From the NCBI GenBank assembly GCA_940337035.1, contig OW679197.1:42228466-42292465 (forward strand): a stretch of 64,000 nt of DNA, read 5' to 3'. Numbering within the stretch: position 1 is the stretch's first letter; each line of letters opens with the position of its first letter. A model generated the notes under the pieces. The model ran no database searches and was not told where the DNA came from. It saw only the letters and a list, made by a program, of their open reading frames with translations. The stretch is from Agriotes lineatus (Eukaryota > Arthropoda > Insecta > Coleoptera > Elateridae). Both the position numbers and the translations under genes were made by a program. This document shows positions 12,231-23,850 of the stretch, one piece after another.

Positions 12231-12559
12231 ACCTATCAATGGAAAAGAATGGAAAATTAAAAGAAAATTTATTCAACGCTAATTAATAAGATATCTTACA
12301 ACAAAATCACGTTTGCCACAAACAGGGCACAGCAGGGCGTGCCCATTGCAAAACAAACAATTAATGAAAGTTGCCTAGGTAATCACGACTAACGTGGTTT
12401 GTGATTGGTGTATTTCATATCCACCCTTGTGTGGATATGAAATCATATACGTTCAGTTAACTACAATTGCCTACATATCCATTCTGTAGATTGTGAAGAA
12501 AACAGAATATATACATGCGGGAGTAGAAAAAAGAATATTACCCTACATGGCAACCATAA

Positions 12560-12715
12560 CCATATAGCAACCGATAAACTATTGAACATATCACGGATGT
12601 TATGAATCATAACAGCCTCAGATGTTTTAAAATCCTCGCTCTACGAGCTCGGATTTCAAAACATCTGCGGCAGTTATGATACTCATAACATTCCTAGATA
12701 TGTTAATAGCTATAA
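12560..12715. repeat. Fold-back palindrome
   Basis: Arms carry ACATATCACGGATGTTATGA and CAGATGTTTTAAAATCC, mirrored by GGATTTCAAAACATCTG and CATAACATTCCTAGATATG around a CGAGCTCG-like centre. Non-coding fold-back element or MITE. Confidence 0.55.
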
Positions 12716-12756
12716 CTGCCAACTGAGAGGTGAATAACTTTCAAATTATTTAAAAA

Positions 12757-12862
12757 TGTCACGGCCAATCATGCCTAAAGTAAGTTCAGTTTCAAAAGCT
12801 AGGATTAATTCTTGCTTAGAAAACGATGTAACTATTCAGCAAATTGCACATTTATTTAGTTT
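12757..12862 (+). pseudogene. Tc1-like transposase N-terminal HTH fragment
   Basis: The short frame MPKVSSVSKARINSCLENDV continuing TIQQIAHLF matches the first HTH of Tc1-like transposases (MPK-S---RA-I---L--G-T--QIA). The downstream sequence is unrelated and AT-rich. No flanking inverted repeats were found, so this is a bare fragment. Confidence 0.45.
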
Positions 12863-13046
12863 TATAATTTTTTATATATATTGTAGCTTCTGATATTAAA
12901 ATTTGATATGACATGCGAATAATTCTAACCTGTCATATGACAGTTAGTTAAGGTCATTTAATCAAATAAATTAATAAAAATCGTCGCATGCGTTGATTAA
13001 TTCTGTTAGTACGTGTACAAAGCCTGCCAGTTATACAGTGACTATA

Positions 13047-13384
13047 CAGATTGTCTGCTGTAACTACATACAGAGAAGGTTTATTTGTCTTAAAATTTTA
13101 AACTGTCTGTATCTAGTTATCATGTGTACCTAGTATCATGGCGGACAATAAATTTAGACTGGCTTGTCATTCGCTTGACATCTACTACTACTACTACTTA
13201 TGTCCAACTAACCTCAATTTCGATTTTTCCGGTCTAAATTTATTGTCCACCATGGTACCTAAATGTACGGTGATTTTCCCTTTGCAGAGCAACATACAGA
13301 GAATGGAATTTGTAGTAGTAGATGTCAAGCGAATGACAGGCCGGGCTAAATTTATTGTCCGCCATTGTACCTGCAGACAATCTG
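13047..13384. mobile_element. TA-flanked fold-back MITE with internal repeats
   Basis: The ends CAGATTGTCTGC and GCAGACAATCTG are flanked by TA. The inverted arms contain GGCGGACAATAAATTTAG and TGACATCTACTACTAC. A third, internal copy of the TAAATTTATTGTCC motif lies near 13232-13250, so the arm sequence has been partly triplicated. The ORFs that appear here on both strands are by-products of the palindrome. Confidence 0.65.
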
Positions 13385-13603
13385 TATAATCACAGTGTGG
13401 ACAAACGATTGTTGGCAGCCATGTTTTTGCTAACGTCAAAATAAGCTTGTGCGGAAACCATGGAGATGTAATAAAAAGAACAGATTTTTTTTAACGACGT
13501 AAGCGACATTTGGTAAAAAAAATTACTAAGGTCAAAATTATTACATGGTTAAAATTTAGTTTGCGTTATTACTTTTTTTTGTGTATAAAATAACACAAAT
13601 ATA

Positions 13604-14494
13604 CCGGGTGACTATAAATGATTGTGATTTTTTTTTCTTAGGTTGACACTGTTTATGTTGGTGGCACTGTAAGTCGATGTCAAATTCGAGGTTAGCAGGT
13701 TAGGTTTTGCGTCAGTTTTGAGGCAGAATGACGAAAAACCTGACCTGCGAACATTGAATTTGACATAGGCTTACAGTGCCACCAACGTATACCGCACCAA
13801 CCTAAGAAAAAAAATCTGGTGTGATACACGCACACAACTTCCTTTTACAGTGATCTTATAGTTGGGCAAAAATTTGATTTTAAATTTTTAAGCATTTGTC
13901 AAAATTTTTAAAAAATTACAAATTCTACAAAAACGGTGCAAAATAGAGCGTTAGGTGAAGAGACAAATTTTCTCTAGAATTTTAAGCTTAATTCAAAAAT
14001 GTAATAATATACCGGGTGTTCCGTTTAAAATAGGAGTTAATAAAAAAATAGAAAAAAACAAAAGAAACCCATTTTAGAAGTATTCAACTGGAAAATCACC
14101 TATCTCACATCAATACATATTAGAAATTTTAAAAAAATGAGAATTTTGAAAAAATCGAAGAAAACTGAAAAATCACAAGAGTAAACACCTACTTCCCGTT
14201 ATGCGATTTTCTTCAAAAGCTTGCTGTCGCATCTACATAGTACACAAAACTTATATATGAAGTTTCAGCCCCATACCTCTTTTCGGTTTTGAGATATTCT
14301 GTTTACAGACGCACAGACAGACACACAGACAGACAGACAGACAGACAGACCAATAAAAAAATATGTTTTTTGGGTTCAGGGGACTCTGAAACGTGAAGAT
14401 CTGTTGAAAACACAATTTCGAATTTTTGGGGTGCATCCAATACTTCCTTTATTGTAAAAGGAAGTAAAAATCACAATCATTTATAGTCACCCGG
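13604..14494. mobile_element. Composite nested fold-back element
   Basis: Outer ends CCGGGTGACTATAAATGATT and the inverse (AATCATTTATAGTCACCCGG) are flanked by TA. Within it a second palindrome (13638-13812) carries arms with GTTGGTGGCACTGTAAG. The right half (13824-14018) is also found at 63795-64000, and 14330-14460 is found inverted at 17115-17260. It is therefore a mosaic of several repeat families rather than one MITE. It contains a (CAGA)n tract near 14320-14350. Confidence 0.6.
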
Positions 14495-14554
14495 TACATC
14501 AATAATATAACTAGATCTATTTTGACACTTAAACCCATATATATAATACTTACT

Positions 14555-14808
14555 ATATTGCTAGCGGCTATGAATGGGAAACTCACGAAGGAAGTGAGAC
14601 AGACAACCAACTCTTCAATGTATAATGGTGAGCTGTGCGCAAGCGCGGCGGCGTGGTCCGCCCAATGGGGAAGGGGTCAAGTTTAAAATTCGCTTCTAAA
14701 GGCGGAGTGCGAATTCTCACGCATGCGCACGAGGCGCGTTATACTCTAAGTGAAACTATGTCGGCGCCGTAATGTTTTAGGGCGTTCCGAGGCCCTACTA
14801 GCAATATA
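14555..14808. mobile_element. GC-rich MITE, copy 1
   Basis: The ends TATATTGCTAG and CTAGCAATATA bound a GC-rich, CpG-containing body with GAGCTGTGCGCAAGCG, TTCGCTTCTAAAGGCGGAG and TCGGCGCCGTAATGTTTT. A second copy in the opposite orientation lies at 44029-44300. Non-coding. The composition contrasts sharply with its AT-rich surroundings. Confidence 0.6.
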
Positions 14809-15240
14809 TGTATAATACATATATGCTTAAACCGTGTTCAGTAACGAAACTACATTTGATAAATTATAAAATACTAATGTCTTATTTTGACATTAGTAAG
14901 TTTTTGTAACTAAACATTCTGTACACTGTTAAAAATGACTTGTAAAAGTAATGGCGGATGTTGCTTTCATCCAATAGAAAACATGACCACCGTATGGCCG
15001 CTGTGATTATAAAGTCATTGTAGCCACCTAGGATGGTTTAACAACGTACTATACCTTACATCCGATCCATCGTTACGCTACTGGAATACACTCTACGCCT
15101 ACGCCACTGAGATGTCGTTACGTCACAGCCCTGAAACGTGTTGGTAATTTTTGTTTCTTTATCTAGGGTTGGTATAATTCTGCATGACAGACCAGGTACA
15201 TAACCTTAAACTCTGTATAGTTAATGGTGGTTTCCAAAAT
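14809..15240. other. KRR1 upstream region
   Basis: Non-coding sequence before KRR1, presumably holding its promoter and 5' UTR. No TATA box or other element could be assigned with confidence. Confidence 0.3.
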
Positions 15241-15297
15241 TTCAACATTCAACTCAATTGAAGTTGAAGGTGCGGAGAAATAATTATCAAGTGCAAA

Positions 15298-16383
15298 ATG
15301 TCAGATTCAGAAGATGAAGCCAAGCAGAAAGCGCAAGGTCCAGTCGAAAACGCTTGGGAATTAAAAATACCAGAATTTAAACGAGAACACAACACACATG
15401 GACTTCTAGAAGAAAGTTCGTTTGCCACACTGTTCCCTCAATACAGGGAACAATATTTACGGCAGGTATGGTCACTAGTGGAGAAAACATTAAACGAACA
15501 TTTTATTAAAGCTGAATTAGATGTCGTTGAAGGCAGTATGACTGTGAAGACCACAAGAAAAACTTGGGATCCGTATATGATCATTAAAGCGAGGGATATG
15601 ATTAAACTCATGTCACGAAGTGTACCGTTTGAACAAGCAAAAAGAGTGTTAGAAGATGACGTAGGATGTGATATAATTAAAATTGGAAATATTACTAGGA
15701 ATAAAGAAAAATTCGTAAAGCGAAGACAGAGATTAATTGGTCCTAATGGTTGTACATTGAAGTCTATCGAGCTGTTAACTAATTGCTATGTGTTAGTTCA
15801 AGGGCAGACAGTATCTGCACTAGGGCCATATAAAGGGCTGCAACAAGTTCGCAGAATTGTTGAAGATACTATGAAGAACGTCCATCCAATTTACAACATT
15901 AAGGCACTTATGATTAAGCGAGAATTGGCAAAAGATCCAAAACTTCGAAATGAAAATTGGGAAAGGTTTCTTCCTAAATTTGTCAGCAAAAACATTAGTA
16001 AACGCAAACAGCCAAAGAAAAAGAAGGAGAAGAAGCCGTACACACCATTCCCACCTGCACAGCCTGAAAGCAAGGTATATAATTATAACTTAGTTTGATT
16101 TTTTAAGTTTAAGGTTTCTTTTTTCTTGTAGATTGATAAACAGCTATCAACCGGAGAGTACTTCTTAAATAAAGAACAACGAAAAACTAAAAAACAAACG
16201 GAGAAGGATGAGAAACATAAGGAAGCTGCCAAGAGGAGAGAAGAGAAACGGCAACAGGCTTTTGTACCACCAGCAGAACCAAGTATATCTGCTAAATCTA
16301 CAACATCTAAACCCGTCGACTTAGAAGCCCTGAAGGCAAAAATTAAGAAAGCTCAAAAGGGAAAGTTTAATTTTAAAAATTAA
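15298..16383 (+). CDS. KRR1: KRR1 small-subunit processome component
   Basis: Two exons, 15298-16074 and 16132-16383, encode 342 residues. The 57-bp intron has GTATAT and TTCTTGTAG ends, phase 0. KRR1 is a nucleolar KH protein of the 90S pre-ribosome, needed for 18S rRNA processing. The ATG follows the context GTGCAAA and is the first in frame. The N-terminus has WELKIPEFKREHNTHGLLEE. The KH-like core has the family sequence RRQRLIGPNGCTLKSIELLT (about residues 142-161) and VSALGPYKGLQQVRRIVEDT. Next comes IKRELAKDPKLRNENWERFL, then a Lys/Arg-rich tail in exon 2. The length fits the family (about 340-380). The gene looks intact: no stops, conserved throughout, compact. An AATAAA at 16402-16407 is the likely poly(A) signal. 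It is the only complete host gene in the window. Confidence 0.95.
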
Positions 16384-16401
16384 TAGACGTATTGAAGTAC
16401 T

Positions 16402-16407
16402 AATAAA
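16402..16407 (+). terminator. KRR1: Probable KRR1 polyadenylation signal
   Basis: AATAAA lies 19 bases after the KRR1 stop codon, in an AT-rich context typical of a short insect 3' UTR. Confidence 0.5.
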
Positions 16408-16409
16408 TG

Positions 16410-17110
16410 TATAATATTGCTTTTCTATTTTATTATTCACTCTAAATGCGAAAATATAATCTTATCTATGTAAAGACGAATATGTGGTGCACAAACAATT
16501 CATGTGGTATTATTTTTCTTAGGTGTCATCATCATCATCATCATCATTAGCCTTGTGTTGGCCTCTCTTTGACAAGGTTGAAGCATATAGACCACTGATG
16601 TCAGTTTTAGTTACTTTTTGGTACTTTAACTATCGTTACTTTTCGTTGCAGTATCTGTTTGTATTTGTTATCGAGTACTCGTTTACTTTCGTCACGCAAA
16701 CATCCGCATTCAGTTTGGATCGACTTCTTACGTGAAAATTCAGCTATCAGTTTGCTAGAGTATCCGTTTGTAATACATCGAGTGGCGACGAGGTAAGTAC
16801 TCTCCGTATTCACGGAGTTGTGTTAGTTGACATAACAAACAAAATTGAGTGCATACTTCCTTCTTTCTCAAAATTGAGAATTGCGCTGAAGGCTTATATG
16901 CACATAGTATGATAGCAATAAAATATAAAGCAAGGTTAAACTTCAGTAACTGTTTCAAAAATATAACGAATACTTTTGCAAGTTGATAACCCTTCGGATC
17001 TTGTTGAGTACCCGTGTACCGAATAGTTACTTTTTTGGCATCACTAATTATGACCTCATGGTTGTGAAAGCTGGATTGGGAAATCACAGTGGCCTTGCTG
17101 CTGAAGTCTA
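16410..17110. other. Unannotated spacer with (TCA)n microsatellite
   Basis: Non-coding. A (TCA)n tract lies at about 16526-16548. No other feature was recognised. Confidence 0.3.
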
Positions 17111-17114
17111 TGGG

Positions 17115-17260
17115 AATGGAACCCACATTTTTACTTCCTTTTACGATAAAGGAAGTATTGGATTCACCCCAAAAATTCAAAATTGAGTTTTCAACAGATC
17201 TTCACGTTTTCGAGTCGCCTGAACCCAAAAAAACATGTTTTTGTTGATTGGTCTGTGTGT
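17115..17260. repeat. Dispersed repeat, inverted relative to 14330-14460
   Basis: ACTTCCTTTTACGATAAAGG, then CAACAGATCTTCACGTTT and CCTGAACCCAAAAA, match the reverse complement of 14330-14460. A related but diverged form lies at 49320-49500 and 49655-49790 (GATCTTCACGTTTCAGGG). All are next to CTGT/CAGA simple repeats. Confidence 0.6.
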
Positions 17261-17455
17261 CAGAGCTGGGCAAAATACTTTTAAAAAGTATTTAAATACT
17301 AAATACTTTTTGAAAATTGAATGTATTTAAATATTAAATACTTTTTTGGGCAAAAGGTAGTTAAATAATAAATACCTTTAGTATTTAAATACTTTTACTA
17401 GTTAAATACTTTTCTAAACGTATTTAAATACTATAAACTGAACTTATTTCAAACG
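17261..17455. mobile_element. Probable hAT-type MITE of ATTTAAATAC repeats
   Basis: It begins CAGAGCTGGGCAAAATAC, the terminal sequence of a widespread group of hAT-like short elements. It continues as a low-complexity alternation of AGTATTTAAATACTTTT motifs. The other end is not clear, so limits are approximate. Confidence 0.4.
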
Positions 17456-17524
17456 CTTCTGAGTTCTCTTGTTGTAATAAGCTGCTGCTCATGTGTTTTG
17501 CAATGCCATTTTTACCAGTTTAAT

Positions 17525-18480
17525 TAATCTATTATAGTTATTTGTATCTCTTGTAGGCATTCACTGATTTTTCCTCTTTGTAACTGTGGAAACGCTTGCC
17601 TGAAGTCTATGAACAAATTGTACAGCTCTATTTTGTATTCAACACATTTTTCGAACATCTGCTTCAAAATGAATATGCCATCCATTGTAGAACGATTGTC
17701 CTCGAAGCCGTTTTGGTAGTCGCCAATCTGCATCTCAGCATACTTGTCTAGCCGATTATATGTATAATATGCAGGAGAATATTTTGTACCTAACGTTTAC
17801 CAGTGTTATATTCCTGCAATTTTTGCATACACCACATTTGCCTTTTATAATAATGGGATTATTAAGCCAACATTCCACTCTTTAGGCATCTCCTCCTTAT
17901 CTCAAATAGCCGCAATAGGTTCATGGATGTATTTATGTAGTGTGGTTCCACCGTGTTTTATTACTTTCCCAACTATATTATCTTGACCTGGTGCTTTATG
18001 GTTTTTAAAATTTATTTATCGCTTTGACTACGTCTTCAAGAGATGGGCTCTTTACTATCGTCCTGGTATTACATCATGCCTTCCTTTTTTGCTTCGTTTT
18101 TGTCATTTAGCAGTTTCTCGAAGTGATTTTTCTACCTGTTTAACACTTTATTTTTATTTATTATGTAATTGCCATCGTTGTCCTTACGCACTGCTAATCG
18201 CAGGTTATAATTTCCTGACTGTTTTTTTACTTGCTTGTTATGTAAGTAAATTATTTTTTCCCATTTTTCGTATTAATTTATTGAGCATTTTTCTTTTGTT
18301 TTTCTGCACGTCTTTCTCATTTTCCTTCTTACCATCTCATATTCTTTTTCATTTTCTTCTGTGCCTCACTGAATTGCTTTGTTTTTTATGTTTTTGTTTT
18401 TTATGATATCTTCGTATTCTTGGTGCAACCATTCAGCATTTCTCTTTCTTTTTGGCTCCTTCCCCAACGTTTCCTTGGCT
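17525..18480 (-). pseudogene. RTE-type LINE fragment (linker and N-terminal RT)
   Basis: Read on the minus strand with several frame changes. The order is EENEKEYEMVRRKMRKTCRK (linker helix), NHFEKLLNDKN, EDVVKAINK, a KAPGQDNIVG-like motif, then IHEPIAA and EEMPKEWNVG, then ITLVNVRYKIFS, QIGDYQNGFEDNRSTMDGIF and YNLFIDFRQAF. These are the RT motifs 1-3 of an RTE/BovB-like LINE. FIDFRQAF is motif A with its Asp kept. The YADD half and the endonuclease are not present here, and many stops make it dead. It runs from about 18480 leftward to 17525. Confidence 0.7.
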
Positions 18481-18549
18481 GTTCCCTGAATGGCTTAACT
18501 TATTTCCGTCTATTTCGTTTCTTTACTTTTTTTGTTGTTGGGTGAGGTA

Positions 18550-18783
18550 CAGTGGTGTGCGAATAAATCTGGGACAATGGTTTTTTCATATGTAGGTTAA
18601 GTTGAGAATTGAAGAATATCTCCATGGATTTCCTGCTACCAGAAAGAGTTACATATTTCATTTACCTGTCAAAGTTTAATGTAACCCTTTTTGATAGCAG
18701 GAAATCCATGGAGATATTCCCCAATTCTTAACTCAATTTACATATGAAAACAACATTGTCCCAGATTTATTTGAACACGACTG
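18550..18783. mobile_element. TA-flanked Tc1/mariner-type MITE with about 110-bp arms
   Basis: The left end is CAGTGGTGTGCGAATAAATC and the right end is the near inverse (GATTTATTTGAACACGACTG), flanked by TA (18548-18549 and 18784-18785). The arms pair over about 110 bp, including ATCTCCATGGATTTCCTGC, around a small loop. It is non-coding and was probably mobilised by a Tc1-type transposase. Confidence 0.75.
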
Positions 18784-18785
18784 TA

Positions 18786-20990
18786 CTTCTCAATATTGTT
18801 TATATACTGATGCGTTACTCGATTTCTTGTGAAACATCACTGTTGGTGTTTCAGGTACCTAGGTGTATAATATACGAATATTATATACTTTTCGTAAACA
18901 CTAGTTCTAGCTTCTCTCCGCTATACAGCCCTTTGTGAGTCTAAATTTTATCCACAATCTTCCTCAATGGTTTTTGGACCACTGTCACAGCCCTCTGTTA
19001 AGGACTCCGAAGTTTTATACATCCTTCATTACTATACATCATTTAGCCATCTCTTCGGAGGTAATTTTTTAAAGACTTTTTGGCACTAGAAGTACAGTTG
19101 TTCCCACCTGGATATCCACCATTGCCTTAAAATTATTCTTCTAATGTCCAGCGTTCTTAGATTTTCAAGAAGTTTTAGTTTACCTATTTATGAAGGCACA
19201 GTATACTGTAATATGTACTTTGAGTTGCCTATCTTTGGAATGGTAGGCTCGTTTTATCCGTGAATTCCTGTATATTATTTACAGCTTTTTGTGAGCCTAG
19301 ACCTTACCTACAATATCTTTGGGTATAATTTTTCTTTTTTTTTTTGTTATACACTTACATTTAGTCACAATTTTGGAGAAGTTCACTATGGCCTCCGTCA
19401 ATCGTCGTGCTTTACCAGTACAAAAATAGTTCTTAATATTTTTTTACGTGACTCCCGTCGTATTATTTAATTATAGCATTTTAGCACTTCTATGTACCCA
19501 CAGCTACAGCTACTAGCAGCTTGCTATTTGAGTACAGACTCCTGCAATCTATCTGCATTCAAATTTTAACTTAATCTGATTTACATATTCATTCTAAAGG
19601 AATGGTTTCTACTTGTAATGCCCAGTGGTATTAGTTTATAAAGAAGTTTTGGTTTATTTGCGAATCACACACAGTATTCTCTGATATGTATTTTGGGTTG
19701 TTTATTTTTGGAATGTTAGACTCGTACTTTTTCGTGAATCGCCTTGCCTAGGTAGCATTTATTTTCCACTAAGGTCTTCAGCCTACTGGTTGCTTGGTCG
19801 TAGTTTTTCCCTTATCTATTATTACCGGTTATTAATCTTTTTTCATATCTTAGTATGTAGAATAATTTCCTAAAATATATAAAGTTCCATTCATTAACGT
19901 CGCGTAAAATATTTTGGGGATAGTTTAAGAAAATAAGACAACTTGGAGGCGCCTAAACCATTAAAGGGCCACTCCCATAGGACACGTTAATGCATTTTTA
20001 TCAACTACAGTGTTTGTTATTTTAGGATAACATAATTGAAAGTGTGTTCAAATAAAAGTTGCTCAGAATGGAATTTTTGAACATATTTTCATATCAAACG
20101 TTTTCTTCTTAATTTGTTTAAAGCTACAGTATTACTTTGATTTATCTAAATCGCACAATAATACTGTGAAACTTAATATAGCCTTTATATCCGGAAATGT
20201 GACACTCTTAAATGAAAGGTGGCCACCCTCCTGGCTAGCCCAAATCCTTGGCAGTGAATGGCGTGGATAAGGACTAGGCGGCGATTCTTGAGGTTAAACA
20301 AATGCATATAATAATTTTGAAAAACAAACAGGCGCCAGTCGTTTACCACTACAGAAAAATAGATCTAGCTAACAGTTGAAAACGCTCTTACCTTTTGTGG
20401 CTTCTCATTTAACAATCCCAAACTAAAAAACGTGCAGATTCGCTGGGGGTGAATAAAGTATAATACAACAGTAGCAGGGATAAAATAGGTTTTAATTATC
20501 ATCAAGTATAAAAACGATTAATTCGAGAACAAGTCCACAGTTAATCCTGGCGTTATGAACACGCATGACGTAAAACGAGCTCGAATTTACAATCCAAGAG
20601 CAGAAATACTAAAAGGTTATGTTGAGTCAACCCAAAAATATATATAACAACTGGATCGCAATGTAAACGCCCAGCAGAATGCATCAACCAAGCAAAAAAA
20701 CTTCGTTGGATATGACCAAAATGCTTGAAACCTAAATTTTGAAAAAATACATAAATAACTGACTTTAAAATGTAACAACGTGATCAATCCGGATGCACAT
20801 ATTTATCTGCTTAAAGGTGCATTGTATTTTTCATATTTGAACGAGTTAGTGACATAGCTAAGCACCAGGGTGTATATTATGATGAATAAAAAATACTACT
20901 ACTACTACTACTACAGGTCTTAGGACACACGGAAAGCTAATTACTAGCAGTGTAACGCTAGCTTCCGCATAAAAAATAAACAAACATTAA
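18786..20990. other. AT-rich spacer with diverged direct repeats
   Basis: No gene supported. Weak direct repeats occur: CTTTGTGAGTCTAAATTTTA near 18930 resembles TTTTGTGAGCCTAGACCTTA near 19287, and 19200-19270 resembles 19670-19740 (GGAATGGTAGGCTCG versus GGAATGTTAGACTCG). A (CTA)n tract lies at about 20895-20917. These could be remains of an old tandem duplication or a decayed element. Confidence 0.35.
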
Positions 20991-21129
20991 AAATGTACTA
21001 GTGGGCCCGTTGCAAAATATTTTGCAAGTTAGAAAACTTCTTTGTAACGTGTGGCAGGATCCATTAGGTCAAATTTAAATTTTTAAGTTTTTAAAACTAC
21101 TCACACGTGATATTGCTATATATACTTGA

Positions 21130-21250
21130 CCATGGCTAAATACTGGTTGTGGCAAATACGATATATTTCCACCTTATCCATAGTTTGTTCTTCTGATTTA
21201 TTAATTGTTATCGCAAATGATAGGCGTACAGGACGATTTCTTTTTCGAAG
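21130..21250 (-). pseudogene. Second copy of the Helitron helicase terminal motif
   Basis: The minus frame PVRLSFAITINKSEEQTMDK corresponds to the FPVRLAFAMTINKSQGQT motif. It sits about 100 bp inside the Helitron 3' end, separated by the tandem array from the other copy at 23180. Confidence 0.6.
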
Positions 21251-21989
21251 TCAAAAAGGTAGTGCAATATTAGAATGTGTTGATGTATACACAGTAATAA
21301 TACTCTTCTGTCTGGCTTGTGGCTTGTCCATTTAATACCAAATCTAAGCAGTTATAAATAAATTGCGTACCATTAATCTTATCTCATCTATTAAACCAGT
21401 AGATACATTTAAACTTTTCAGAGGAATATCTATTGATCCTATTTTTAGTGTTAAGCAATGTGGATACATTCCACTGAAATTTAACGAATCTATTAATTCC
21501 ATAGAAAATTATAAAATGTCATTATGTGATACAATTGTATTTACACTCAAATATTGCTTTTCATATTCAGGCAAGAAAAATATAATTTTGTTGCGATTCA
21601 CGCGGCAGCTGACAAAACTCCAAATTAACTCGCCCCAAGAATATGGGCCATGTGCACGATTTTTTTTTCCGAAGCTTGTTTGCAACTAAGTCCTCCAATC
21701 GACGCGGACTTAAATTTAAAATATTTCCTTGTACACCAAAACTCCGCCAAACGGCATGGGGCACACACAGAATCAAAAGCAGACTAACTCCTCATCGGAT
21801 TATAGAATTCGAAAAACCGTGCAAGCTGCTAGCCTCGCTGTAAAAATGAGACGAAGGCCGAAGTGACATGAGTTTGCAAAATCCGAGCACCACAAAAAAA
21901 TCGCCAACCTAACAAATTTCGATGGGCGCGAACCGAATAACGGCACTAGAGGTTTGTTCATACAGTAGCAACCGCTAAGAGATCATTTA

Positions 21990-23040
21990 CACCGTAGCAC
22001 CCTTTGGGGGTGAATTTCAAATATCCCTGGAAATGATTTCGTCTATTTCTAAAACGATCTGATATGCAAAAATCAACTTCCTATCTGTAGTAGTTCGCTC
22101 GTCAAGGTAATATTTAAAAAACAGATCTATCTCATTTAACTCTTTTGAGGAGATGCATTCTGCAAAACCCTGAAAATGGTTTGACATGATTTGTAAAACG
22201 AACTAATATGCCGAATTTCGACTTCCTACCTGTATCTATTTCATGACGCTTTAAAAAAAAACATCTACCCCATTTAATCCCTTTGAGAAGATACATCTCG
22301 AAAAACCCTGAAAATGGTTTGACTCGATATGTAAAACGAACTGGTTTGACTCGATGTGTAAAATGAACTACTGTGCCGAATCAACTTTCTACTTGCAGCA
22401 GTTACCGTATTATGGCGATCTCTAGAAAAACATATCTATACCCCATTTAATCCTTTCGGGAGTTAATTTCGAAAAGCCTGAAATTGATTTGACCGAATTT
22501 GTAAAACGATTTAATATGCCGAATTTCAATTTTCTGCCTGTAATAATTACTTTGTGGCTATTTTTAAAAGAACACTTCTGGTCTATTTATCCAGCTTGAG
22601 GGGATGTATTTCGAAAAACTCTAAAAATTGTTTTCGATTAGTAAAACGATCTAAAATGCCGAACTTCAACGTGCTGCCTATAGTAGTTTTCCCGTGGCGA
22701 TATTTTGACAAACAGATTTGTTTCATTTAACCCCTTTCGTGGATGGATTCTCAAAAACCCTAAAACTGACCCGATTTGAAAAATGTTCTAATATGCTCAA
22801 TTATAACTTTCTATTTTGCAAAACCTTGACAGTTACTTGATCTGATTTATAAAACGAACTAACATATCGAATTTCAGCTTCCGACCAGTAGTAGTTTCCT
22901 CGTTGTAGATCTTTACAAAAATAGGTCTACCACATTTAGCTCCTTGGGAGGAATGAATTTCGAAAAGCCCGGAAAATGGTTTCTCCTACTTGTAAAAAGA
23001 ACTAATATGGCGAATTACAACTTCTTACCTTCCCTACACT
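21990..23040. repeat. Degenerate tandem array, period about 130-160 bp
   Basis: About seven diverged units each carry a TTTCGAAAA(A/G)CCCTGAAAATGG-like block, then TGTAAAACGAACTAATATGC, then CGAATTTC-ACTTCCTACCTG, then CCCATTTAATCC. The units vary in length and are separated by small insertions. The array is non-coding in all frames and lies within the Helitron region. Confidence 0.65.
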
Positions 23041-23179
23041 CTATTATGTAACGATCTGTGAAGTAGAAGTCAATCCCGTCGAATAGAGGGTAAAAGCACT
23101 TCTTTGTAGACAATATTAGATGTTTTTCCTTCTGGTTTGAGCACTACTAAGTTGTTTGAAGAACTGACCCCTAAACAGT

Positions 23180-23850
23180 CTTAAATAAAGTTGATCGAGA
23201 AAAAACAGTCTTTCCTCAAGTCGACCACAGCCTGATTCAGCGACTGTTTCTGTACCTTATTAATCATCATGGCAAAGCAGGTTTTTACGGGAAATTACAG
23301 TCTCTTAAATTGAAAAGAATAGTCTGAAAGAATAAGGGTTATTCGAGGAATGAAGACTGTCTCCCCTTCTCCAAAACCTTTGGCCTCAGTGAAGTTAAGA
23401 TGCGGAGCTTTCACCTGCAGTGGAGTTTGGGAATCTTCACGTTTCGTTAGTAGTATAAGTGCTCTAACTTTCAAAGGCAGGCGATTTGTAAGAAGTCCGG
23501 GAGGGTAGAGAGTGTGGAGAAAGTCAACATGGTAGTGCACTGTGTCATCTGCCTCCACCACAGTGTTAATCGATTGATAGATCTTTTCCTCTGAACGAAA
23601 GGCTCCGAGGTGTGTGTTGCTGATTTTTAGTGCCTTATCATTCTTCAGAGTGATACTCGCCCTTCTTCAAAGCCAGGACACAGGTTTTGCTGTAATGTTC
23701 TTGATGTCAGAATATATTATGTTAGTGAGGCTGGCAATATCTGTCACGGCTTGACACAGGTTTTCGTTGCCGAGTTTCAAGAGAAGTTTGGAAAACTATT
23801 CGGCATTGGAATATCCTCTCAGGTGAACCCTTATGTAAATTCAAGACCAT
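23180..23850 (-). pseudogene. Helitron helicase C-terminal region
   Basis: The minus-strand translation reads TPKND-like ITLKNDKALKISNTHLG, EEKIYQSINTVVEADDTVHY, LLTNRLPLKVRALILLTKRE, ETVFIPRITL and then, after a stop, FAMMINKVQKQSLNQAVVDL. This is the order of the Pif1-like helicase of Helitrons: PKN, the D-TV block, LKVGA, FIPRI, and AMTINKSQGQS with D-R-DCF. In-frame stops and a missing LCNGTRL block show decay. The Rep nuclease and Walker A parts are not found. Confidence 0.75.

Noticed and set aside
13138..13439. Overlapping frames on both strands, one starting MADNKFRL
   Set aside because: Both are by-products of the palindromic MITE arms; the same sequence is read from each arm.
16523..16735. 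70-codon frame starting with poly-Ser after KRR1
   Set aside because: The Ser run is a (TCA)n microsatellite and the rest has no motif.
18089..18406. 105-codon plus-strand frame
   Set aside because: It is the antisense of the RTE-type LINE linker and RT on the minus strand; Phe/Leu-rich as expected of antisense to a Lys/Glu-rich region.
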